Of a stretch of 64,000 nucleotides of DNA, positions 1 to 6,653 are shown in pieces. The notes under the pieces are model-generated. The model did not search any database. It worked only from the letters and a program-made list of their open reading frames with translations, and was not told the origin of the DNA. The stretch's first letter is position 1; every line of letters starts with the position of its first letter. Both the position numbers and the translations under genes were made by a program. Source of the DNA: Rathayibacter sp. VKM Ac-2857 (GTDB lineage: Bacteria > Actinomycetota > Actinomycetes > Actinomycetales > Microbacteriaceae); assembly GCF_013205025.1 (NCBI RefSeq), contig NZ_JABMLE010000002.1:721675-785674 (forward strand). The letters are read 5' to 3'.

Positions 1-1204
1 CGAAGGAGCCGTCGCGCGACACGATGTCGAAGAGGCGGTGCAGGCGCTGGTAGTGCTCGGTGAGGAAGGCCGACTCCTCCTGCTCCGGGATGCGGATCGG
101 CTCGTTGCTCCAGAGGAAGGTGCGCGCGGAGGAGACCAGCGGCGCGGCGAAAGGCACGAGCGTGACGGCCTTGCCGCGCAGCTCGTCCCCCTCGTCCCAG
201 GTGTAGAGGCCGACGGCGGGGTCGCCGATGAAGCCGAAGTGCTCGGGCGCCGGGTGGTCGCCGATCGCGACGAGGGAACGCAGCTCGAGGCCGGCCGGCG
301 TGCGGGTGACGTCGATCGAGGCGGTCGCGGTGGTGTCGAGGATCTTCAGCGGGGTCTGGTCGCGGTCGCCCATGACGAGGCCGATGCCGGCGCGGACGGC
401 GCCGTGCAGGGCCGCCCAGATCGCCTCGCTCCGGCACTGGTCGAGGTAGAGCCAGGTGTCGGGCGAGTAGTAGCTGGAGGCGCTGTGCCCCGAGAGCAGG
501 CCCTGCATCTCGCGGACCACGTCGATCTGGCGCTCGTCGTAGTCGTGGCTGTAGTGCAGGTAGCCGAGGTCGCGCCAGCTGGTGCCGGTGCGGACCCAGC
601 GGTCGCGGTCGCCCATCCGCACCGGGCGGACGCCGAGGCGCGGGCGCGGCTCGGGCGGCGGCCGGTAGCTGTTGTAGCGACCGGGCGGGCGGCGCACGGG
701 CTCGCCGGGGAGGAGCTCGAACTGGAGGCCGAGCGGGATGCCGGAGTGCGAGCGCTCGGCGCCGGCGAGCAGCGGCGCGAGGGCGCTGCGCCACTCCGGG
801 ACCGCGTCGACGGCGGCCTCGCCGGGGAACGGACCGCTCAGGGCGCCCTCGCGCTCGCGGCGCAGCGCCTCGATCAGGACGGCGGCGACGTGCTTGCACT
901 CGTGCTTGACCGGGCAGCTGCAGGCGCCGCCGAGGAGGATCGAGTGATCGCCCTCGTCGCGCAGCTGCACGCTGACCGCGTAGGGCGAGCGGCCGGAGCC
1001 GCGGACCTGGCCGAAGAGCCGGGTGCGGCCGCCGAACCACTGCAGCTCGGCGACGCGGCCCTCGTCGGCGTAGGCGACGCCCTTGTCGAGGGCGGCGGTG
1101 CCGACGAGTCCCCGGACGTCCTGCTCGCTGAACGGCTCGCGACCCGCTTGCCCGGGCGCGGCCGAGGGCGGCAGCACCTCTTCGGGGGGACTCCGGCGGG
1201 CCAT
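1..1204 (-). CDS. SWIM zinc-finger protein, N-terminal part of a SNF2-type helicase (partial)
   Basis: The reading frame starts at an ATG (1204) and runs off the left edge without a stop, so 401 residues are visible. Around residues 100-125 it has a SWIM zinc-finger signature, GACSCPVKHECKHVAAVL (CxC...CxH), which in this family binds zinc and contacts nucleic acid or protein. The remaining visible sequence fits the region between the SWIM finger and the SNF2 helicase core of bacterial SWIM/SNF2 proteins. No helicase motif is inside the window, so the helicase part is inferred to lie to the left. It is divergent from the glycosyltransferase at 1324, and the 119 bases between them must hold both promoters. 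A stand-alone SWIM protein is the alternative. Confidence 0.8.
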   Translation of the reverse strand, partial: MARRSPPEEVLPPSAAPGQAGREPFSEQDVRGLVGTAALDKGVAYADEGRVAELQWFGGRTRLFGQVRGSGRSPYAVSVQLRDEGDHSILLGGACSCPVKHECKHVAAVLIEALRREREGALSGPFPGEAAVDAVPEWRSALAPLLAGAERSHSGIPLGLQFELLPGEPVRRPPGRYNSYRPPPEPRPRLGVRPVRMGDRDRWVRTGTSWRDLGYLHYSHDYDERQIDVVREMQGLLSGHSASSYYSPDTWLYLDQCRSEAIWAALHGAVRAGIGLVMGDRDQTPLKILDTTATASIDVTRTPAGLELRSLVAIGDHPAPEHFGFIGDPAVGLYTWDEGDELRGKAVTLVPFAAPLVSSARTFLWSNEPIRIPEQEESAFLTEHYQRLHRLFDIVSRDGSF

Positions 1205-1323
1205 GGACCTCACGCTCTCCGCGCACCGACCGGAGCGCATCCGTCCATTCAACCCGATTCCGGAGGCGCCGGGAGCCGCGGGGCGGGATCCGTGCCCTCG
1301 GCGCACGCTCCTACGATGGACGG

Positions 1324-2445
1324 ATGCCCCGCCTGTCGATCGTCTCGGCGCACACCTCGCCCCTCGAGCAGCCCTCGACCGGCGACGCCGGGGGGATGAA
1401 CGTCTACCTCGCCGGGGTGCTGCCCGAGCTCGCGGCGCTCGGCTGGGACGTCACTGTGCTCACCCGCGGCGAGGGCCTGCGGCGGCTCGCGCCGGGCGTG
1501 GCGGTGGTGGGCGTGCCGGTCGAGGCGGCGGACAAGTACGCGCTCGCCGCGTCGGCGCCGACCTTCGCGGCGGCGGCCGGGGCCGCGGACGTCGTGCACT
1601 CGCACTACTGGGTGTCGGGGCTCGCCGGGGCGCTGACCGGCGTCCCGCACGTGCACTCGATGCACTCGAACTCGCTGGCGAAGAACGTGCGGCTGGTGCC
1701 GGGCGACGTGCAGGAGCCGGAGGAGCGGATCCGCGCCGAGCGCTCGGTGCTGGGCTCGGCGGACGCGGTGGTGGTCGCGGGGGCGTCGGAGCGAGCGGAC
1801 GTCGTGGACGGCTACGGGGTGGATTCGGCGCGCGTGGTGGTCGTGCCGCCGGGGGTGGATGCGCGGTTCTCGCCGGGTGCCGGCGAGCGTGCGCGGGAGA
1901 TCGTGCTGCTCGGGCGGGTGCAGCCGCTGAAGGGGCAGCTGCTCGCGGTGCAGGCGCTGGCGCGGATCCCGGCGGACGAGCGGCCGCTGCTGCGGCTGGC
2001 GGGCGGGCCGGCGCCGGGGCGCGAGGGCTACCTCGAGGAGGTGCGCGTGGCGGTGCGGGACCTCGGCGTGGACGAGTGGGTGCGCTTCGAGGGCGTGGCC
2101 GACCGGGAGACGGCGGCGGTGCTGCTGCGGGGGGCGCGGCTCGCGCTGGTGCCGTCGGCGGCGGAGACGTTCGGGCTGATCGCGCTCGAGGCGGCGGCGA
2201 GCGCGACGCCGGTGCTCGCGCGGCGGACGACCGGGCTGGTCGACGCGGTGCGCGACGGCGAGAGCGGCGTGCTGATCGACTCCGGCGACCCCGGGGTGTG
2301 GGCGGCGGAGATCCGCCGGCTGCTGGCCGACGACGCCGAGCGCGCGCGGCTCGGCCGCGGCGGCGTGCAGTGGGCGGCGGCGCACACCTGGGCGGCGGCG
2401 GCGGCGCGCCTGGACGCGGTGTACCGCGGGCTGCTGCGGCACTGA
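1324..2445 (+). CDS. GT4-family glycosyltransferase, MshA-like
   Basis: This 373-residue protein is a retaining GT-B glycosyltransferase. The N-terminus (residues 8-30) has HTSPLEQPSTGDAGGMNVYL, close to the nucleotide-sugar-loop region of mycothiol D-inositol-3-phosphate glycosyltransferase (MshA). The C-terminal domain has the EX7E-type motif AETFGLIALEAA used to bind the sugar nucleotide. MshA proteins are usually over 400 residues and Microbacteriaceae often carry several related GT4 enzymes, so the mycothiol role is possible but not secure. No other mycothiol gene is adjacent. The ATG at 1324 lies directly before the conserved PRLSIVSAHTS start. The gene is followed immediately by palindromic repeats. 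Confidence 0.8.
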   Translation: MPRLSIVSAHTSPLEQPSTGDAGGMNVYLAGVLPELAALGWDVTVLTRGEGLRRLAPGVAVVGVPVEAADKYALAASAPTFAAAAGAADVVHSHYWVSGLAGALTGVPHVHSMHSNSLAKNVRLVPGDVQEPEERIRAERSVLGSADAVVVAGASERADVVDGYGVDSARVVVVPPGVDARFSPGAGERAREIVLLGRVQPLKGQLLAVQALARIPADERPLLRLAGGPAPGREGYLEEVRVAVRDLGVDEWVRFEGVADRETAAVLLRGARLALVPSAAETFGLIALEAAASATPVLARRTTGLVDAVRDGESGVLIDSGDPGVWAAEIRRLLADDAERARLGRGGVQWAAAHTWAAAAARLDAVYRGLLRH

Positions 2446-2758
2446 GGGCGGGCCGCGCTGCATGCTGATCGAGTAGCCCTCGCAGAGGGCGTATCGAGAT
2501 CCACCGTCGTCCGGTGGGCGGGTCTCGATACGCCGCTGCGCGGCTACTCGACCAGCATGGACGCGGCGGGCCGCCCTCCTCATCGAGCGGGCCGCGCTGC
2601 ATGCTGATCGAGTAGCCCTCGCAGAGGGCGTATCGAGATCCACCGTCGTCCGGTGGGTGGGTCTCGATACGCCGCTTCGCGGCTACTCGACCAGCATGCA
2701 GGGGCCGCTGCGCGGCTCCTCCGCAGGCGGGGCCGCAGCGCGGCTCCTCACGGGGCGG
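2446..2758. repeat. Two tandem copies of a composite palindromic (REPIN-like) repeat
   Basis: This gene-free stretch holds two composite inverted repeats, 2461-2559 and 2600-2698, each reading catgctgatcgagtagcc ... ggctactcgaccagcatg. They lie 139 bases apart with a shared gcgggccgcgctg lead-in, so the unit looks tandemly duplicated. Each arm carries its own inner hairpin, and the arms flank a short centre (gatccaccgtcgtccggtgg). Some imperfect ggccgctgcgcggctcct repeats follow up to the end of the next gene. No coding sequence was recognised. Confidence 0.85.
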
Positions 2759-3601
2759 TCAGTCGGCGATGGCCGTCGCGCCCGGGTCGAAGTGGGCGCC
2801 GCGGGTGGAGCGGTACCAGGGGGCCAGGCGGTCGGGCGAGACGGCGACCATGGCGGCGCCGGTGAAGCCGGCGTCGTTGCCGAAGCGGGCGGAGACGATC
2901 TCGGTGCCGAGGTCGAGGAAGCGGGCGAACTCGTCGAAGACGTGCGCGGCCGCTCCGCCGATCACGAAGAGCTGCGGCGAGAGCAGCATCTCGAGGTGCC
3001 GGTAGTAGACGTTGAGGCGGCCCGCCCACTCCTCGAGGGTGATGCCCTCGCGGCGGACGGCGGAGAAGCCGACGCGCGGCTCGAAGTCGGGGCCGTCGAT
3101 GTGCACGTGGCCGAGCTCGGAGTTGGGGATGACCTCGCCCTCGTAGACCAGCGCGGTGCCGATCCCGGTGCCGAGCGTCGTCAGCAGGCAGAGGCCCTCG
3201 CGGTCGCGCATCGCGCCGAACTCGCGCTCGGCGACGCCGGCGGCGTCCGCGTCGTTGACGACGACGACGTCCACGCCGGTCGCCTCGGACAGCAGGGCCT
3301 GCGCGTCGATCCCGACCCAGCGCTGCGAGACGTGGGTGGTCTGCCGCACGATGCCGCCGCGGACGATGCCGGGGAAGCCGACGCCGACGGGGGTGCCCGC
3401 GATCGGCGAGACGTCGCGGACGATGCCGGCGATGGCCGCGGCGAAGTCCTCGGGCTCCTTGCCGACCGGGTTCGCGACGGCGAAGCGGCGGGCGGCGCGC
3501 TCGCCGGTGGTCACGTCGACGAGGGAGGCCTTGATCGAGGTGCCGCCGATGTCGACGCCGACGGCGAAGCGCGGGAGGAGGCCGTCCTGGGGCTGGGTCA
3601 C
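2759..3601 (-). CDS. ppgK: Polyphosphate glucokinase (ROK family)
   Basis: The 280-residue protein phosphorylates glucose to glucose-6-phosphate using polyphosphate (or ATP), an actinobacterial entry step to glycolysis. The ROK phosphate-binding motif GVDIGGTSIKAS lies at residues 15-26. GVGFPG, the catalytic-site region VVVVNDADAAG and LLTTLGTGIGTALV with NSELGH follow in the order typical of PpgK. It lacks the CxCGxxGCxE zinc signature of other ROK kinases, as PpgK enzymes do. The GTG start at 3601 has GGAG upstream. The gene ends against the repeat block. The gene upstream on the same strand is the phosphatase-like protein, with 100 bases between them. Confidence 0.92.
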   Translation of the reverse strand: MTQPQDGLLPRFAVGVDIGGTSIKASLVDVTTGERAARRFAVANPVGKEPEDFAAAIAGIVRDVSPIAGTPVGVGFPGIVRGGIVRQTTHVSQRWVGIDAQALLSEATGVDVVVVNDADAAGVAEREFGAMRDREGLCLLTTLGTGIGTALVYEGEVIPNSELGHVHIDGPDFEPRVGFSAVRREGITLEEWAGRLNVYYRHLEMLLSPQLFVIGGAAAHVFDEFARFLDLGTEIVSARFGNDAGFTGAAMVAVSPDRLAPWYRSTRGAHFDPGATAIAD

Positions 3602-3701
3602 GGGTGCTCCGTCTGGGAAGTGGTGGCGAGGACTGACCTCGGGCTCGCGGGAACGCGGACGGCTCGTCGGATCGCGGGATCCTGACGAGCCGAAGGCGAT
3701 T

Positions 3702-4529
3702 CTACGAGCCCGAGGTCGGAGCCGGCTCGGAGGTGGCGGCGAGGGCGTCCAGGAGGTAGGCGATCACCGGCTCGTAGAGGTGCACGGCGAGGCCGTCGTC
3801 GATCGGGACGACCACCTCGATCGAGCCCTGGGCCTCGGCCACGAAGACGGCGGGGTCGTTGCAGTCGGCGATCGCGATCGTCGGGAGGCCGCGCCGCCCG
3901 GAGGCGCCCGCCCAGCCGTGGTCGGCGACGACGAGGTCGGGGCGGATCCCGAGCGCCTCGAGCTCGTCGAGCAGGGCGTTCATCGGCTCGGCCGAGTGGG
4001 TGTGCTGGAGGCTGCCGCCGCGGTAGGCGCAGGTGACGCCGCCGGTGCACCAGAGGCGCTGGTGCTCGTCGGCCAGGGTGACCCGGATGCCGTCGGGGCG
4101 GGCGAACGGGAGGGTGTTCACGTCGATCACGCGAGCGCCCGCCGCCGTCGCGGCCGCGGCGAGGCGGCGGTAGACGTCGAGCAGGGTCGCGGGGTGCGCG
4201 GTGGCGAAGAGGATCAGCGCGCCCTCCTGCACCGCCCGGGCGAAGCGGTCGCGGTAGGCGTCGAGCGCGGCGACGGTCAGTGCGGCGTCGATGCGGTCCT
4301 GGCCGTGCTCGAAGGCGGGGTCGGTGCTGATGCCGACCCGCTCCCCCATCAGCGCGAGCAGGCTCTCGACGTCCCAGTGCTCGGCGACGTCGACGCCGTA
4401 GAGGTGGGCGGGCTCGCGGGCGGCCAGGCGGCGGAGGTTGCCGAGGTTGCTCGCGCGGCCGGTGAGGACGGCGCCGGTGAGGAGCGACTCGTCGAGGAGC
4501 GCGGCGAGCGCGGCGGCGGACAGCGGCAT
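3702..4529 (-). CDS. Conserved actinobacterial protein, often labelled phosphatase
   Basis: This is a 275-residue soluble protein when started at the ATG at 4529 (MPLSAAALAALLDES). The frame stays open further upstream, but that extension overlaps the padR promoter and looks non-coding. Conserved-looking blocks include ASNLGNLRRLAAREP, HGQDRIDAALTV, FATAHPATLL, GGSLQHTHSAEPMN and VVADHGWAGASG, plus IADCNDPAVF. The Asp/His-rich blocks suggest a metal-dependent hydrolase. I recall very similar proteins across actinobacteria carrying the name phosphatase, but I know of no demonstrated substrate. It is divergent from padR and precedes ppgK on the same strand. Confidence 0.65.
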   Translation of the reverse strand: MPLSAAALAALLDESLLTGAVLTGRASNLGNLRRLAAREPAHLYGVDVAEHWDVESLLALMGERVGISTDPAFEHGQDRIDAALTVAALDAYRDRFARAVQEGALILFATAHPATLLDVYRRLAAAATAAGARVIDVNTLPFARPDGIRVTLADEHQRLWCTGGVTCAYRGGSLQHTHSAEPMNALLDELEALGIRPDLVVADHGWAGASGRRGLPTIAIADCNDPAVFVAEAQGSIEVVVPIDDGLAVHLYEPVIAYLLDALAATSEPAPTSGS

Positions 4530-4580
4530 GCGGAGGGGCCTTCCGGTGGGGGTCCCTCGAGCGTAGTTCGAAAGTCGTGC

Positions 4581-4609
4581 TTGACGAGTGACAGTCACCG
4601 ATATATCGT
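4581..4609 (+). promoter_or_regulatory. padR promoter with palindromic operator
   Basis: TTGACG (4581-4586) and TATCGT (4604-4609) are spaced by 17 bases, a good sigma-70-type promoter. The 10-bp palindrome cgatatatcg (4599-4608) covers the -10 box. PadR regulators commonly autorepress through AT-rich palindromes at their own promoter, so this is the likely operator. The assignment is inferred. Confidence 0.6.
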
Positions 4610-4695
4610 TAGTACATCGCCGACAGATCGTGAGCACTCGCTCCGACGGGCGAGACGGATTTCGAAAGGAATCCCCTGACACGAGACGAGACACC

Positions 4696-5349
4696 ATGAA
4701 CACCAGGAACTCCTTCCACGACCACAGCGACCGCTTCGACCGCTCGCACGGCGACCACGACCACGGCCACGGCGGCCACGACCAGCCCGGCCGGCGCGAG
4801 CGCCGCGGCCCCGGCGGGCACGGCCGCGGCTTCGGTCCCGGCTTCGGCTTCGGCCCGGGCTTCGGCGGCTTCGGTCCCGGCTTCGGCGGCCCCGGCTTCG
4901 GCCGCGGCGGCGGACGGGCCCGACGCGGCGACGTCCGCGCCGCCCTGCTCTCCCTCCTCGCCGAGAAGTCCTCGAACGGCTACGGCCTGATCAAGGCGAT
5001 CGCCGAGAAGACGAACGGCTCGTGGCGCCCCAGCCCCGGCTCGGTCTACCCCACGCTCCAGCAGCTCGTCGACGAGGGCCTCATCACGGCCGTCGGCGAG
5101 GGCCGCGGCACCGAGTACCAGCTCACCGACGCGGGCGGCACCTACGTGCGCGAGCACGCCGACGAGCTCACCGCCGCCTGGGAGGCCACTCCCGGAGCGA
5201 GCGACTCGGACCGCGAGTTCGTCGAGAACTTCGGCAAGCTGATGGGCGTCGTCCAGCAGTTCCGCGGGGCCTCGGAGGCGCAGCGCGCCGCCGCCTCCGC
5301 GAAGCTCGACGAGACCCGCCGCGCGCTGTACCTGATCCTCGCGGACTGA
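4696..5349 (+). CDS. PadR-family transcriptional regulator with His/Gly/Phe-rich N-terminus
   Basis: This is a 217-residue DNA-binding regulator. The C-terminal two thirds form the PadR winged helix: DVRAALLSLLAEKSSNGYGL, then WRPSPGSVYPTLQQL and GLITAVGEGRGTEYQLTDAG. The first 75 residues are a low-complexity tail with His-Asp-Gly repeats followed by FGPGFG repeats. It resembles the extensions of many actinobacterial PadR proteins and could bind metal or be disordered. The ATG at 4696 is preferred. A GTG-initiated frame from 4588 would begin inside the promoter. No adjacent transporter shows its target, so regulation is probably of itself and distant genes. Confidence 0.85.
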   Translation: MNTRNSFHDHSDRFDRSHGDHDHGHGGHDQPGRRERRGPGGHGRGFGPGFGFGPGFGGFGPGFGGPGFGRGGGRARRGDVRAALLSLLAEKSSNGYGLIKAIAEKTNGSWRPSPGSVYPTLQQLVDEGLITAVGEGRGTEYQLTDAGGTYVREHADELTAAWEATPGASDSDREFVENFGKLMGVVQQFRGASEAQRAAASAKLDETRRALYLILAD

Positions 5350-5687
5350 CGCGGCGGCGCCGCCGGCGGATCTCGATACGCCCGCGGAGCGGGCTACTCG
5401 ATCAGCGTGAAGGGCACGCCCGCGGAGCGGGCTGCTCGATCAGCATGGATCGCCACGAGACGGCGGAGAACATGTTGGTCGAGTAGCCCCGCAGGGGCGT
5501 ATCGAGACCCGGCGTCACCAGCAGGACGGGTCTGCAGACCCAGCGTCTTGACGGTGGGGGATCTCGATACGCCCGCGGAGCGGGCTACTCGATCAGCATG
5601 AAGGGCACGCCCGCGGAGCGGGCTACTCGATCAGCATGAAGGGCACGCCCGCGGAGCGGGCTACTCGATCAGCATGACGTCACGACG
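5350..5687. repeat. Composite palindromic repeat and tandem 38-bp arms
   Basis: The intergenic stretch has a single arm at about 5371-5408 (ctcgatacgcccgcggagcg...), a related arm at 5409-5446 and a full composite element at 5471-5600. Two exact 38-bp repeats follow at 5601-5638 and 5639-5676 (aagggcacgcccgcggagcg + ggctactcgatcagcatg). Each arm folds on gcccgcggagcgggc. The composite centre (ccagcaggacgggtctgcag) recurs in the elements near 32 and 34 kb. No gene was recognised. Confidence 0.85.
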
Positions 5688-6653
5688 TCAGCGGTAGGAG
5701 GCGGCCAGGCGGGCGAGGCCCTCGTCGAGGGTGACCGCCGGCGTCCACTGGAAGTCGGCGCGGGTCGCGCGCTGGTCGAACCAGTGCGCGGTCGAGAGCT
5801 GCTCGGCGAGGAAGCGGGTCATCGGCGGCTCGTCGGCCCCCGGGCGCACCGCCCAGACGCGCTCCACGAGCGAGCCCGCGGCGCGCGCGACTCCCGCGGG
5901 GACCGACCAGGCCGGCGGCCGCACGCCCGCGGCCCGGCAGATCCCGGCGAGCAGCTCGGCCACCGGCCGGGGCTCGCCGTTGGTGACCACGTACGCACGG
6001 CCGTGCACCGCCTCCGCCCGGCCGAGCGCGGCGACGATCGCCGAGGCGGCGTTGTCGATGTAGGTGGAGTCGATCAGCGCCTGGCCGTCGCCGAGCAGCG
6101 GCAGCCGGCCGGTGCGGGCGCGCTCGACGATGCGCGCCACGAGCTGGGTGTCGCCCGGACCCCAGACCAGGTGCGGGCGGACCGCCGCGACGGCGAAGCC
6201 CGGCGCGTCGGCGCCCAGCGCCAGCAGCTCGGCCCGCGCCTTGGTGCGCGCGTAGTCGCCGCGGGCGCGCTCGGGATCGGCGGGCTCGGCGCCCTCGCCG
6301 ATGATCGAGGCGCCGGAGTGCGCCACCGACGGCGACGACACCTGGACGAACCGCGTCACGCCCGCCTGTGCCGCGGCGGCCAGCAGCCCCCGCGTGCCGT
6401 CGACGTTCACCCGGACGAAGTCGGCCGGATCGCCCGCGAGCGACACCTTCGCCGCGAGGTGCACCACTCCCTCGCGGCCCTCGACCGCGCCCTCGACGGC
6501 GCTAGCGTCGGCCAGCGAGCCGCGCACGTCCTCCACCCCGGCCACTCCCGACGGACGGCGCTGGAAGGTGCGGACCTCGTGCCCCTCCGCCACGAGCCCC
6601 GCGGCCACGGCGCCGCCGAGCAGCCCGCTCGCCCCGGTGACGAGGACCCTCAC
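5688..6653 (-). CDS. oleD: OleD, NAD(P)H-dependent 2-alkyl-3-oxoalkanoate reductase
   Basis: This is a 321-residue extended short-chain dehydrogenase. The Rossmann motif TGASGLLG is at residues 6-13, and the catalytic Ser (SS at 106-107), Tyr134 and Lys138 (YARTK) are present. In the olefin pathway OleD reduces the beta-keto acid made by OleA to the beta-hydroxy acid used by OleC. It starts at a GTG overlapping the oleBC stop by four bases (GTGA), so it is translationally coupled as the last gene of oleA-oleBC-oleD. Alone it would be called a generic NAD-dependent epimerase. The role rests on operon context. Confidence 0.87.
   Translation of the reverse strand: MRVLVTGASGLLGGAVAAGLVAEGHEVRTFQRRPSGVAGVEDVRGSLADASAVEGAVEGREGVVHLAAKVSLAGDPADFVRVNVDGTRGLLAAAAQAGVTRFVQVSSPSVAHSGASIIGEGAEPADPERARGDYARTKARAELLALGADAPGFAVAAVRPHLVWGPGDTQLVARIVERARTGRLPLLGDGQALIDSTYIDNAASAIVAALGRAEAVHGRAYVVTNGEPRPVAELLAGICRAAGVRPPAWSVPAGVARAAGSLVERVWAVRPGADEPPMTRFLAEQLSTAHWFDQRATRADFQWTPAVTLDEGLARLAASYR

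Noticed and set aside
1324..2445. Gene symbol mshA
   Set aside because: The N-terminal motif is similar, but the protein is short for MshA, no mycothiol gene is adjacent, and paralogous GT4 enzymes share the motif.
1460..2643. Several long minus-strand frames over the glycosyltransferase gene
   Set aside because: They are shadow frames. The plus-strand GT4 motifs are intact, and the frames end in the palindromic repeats.
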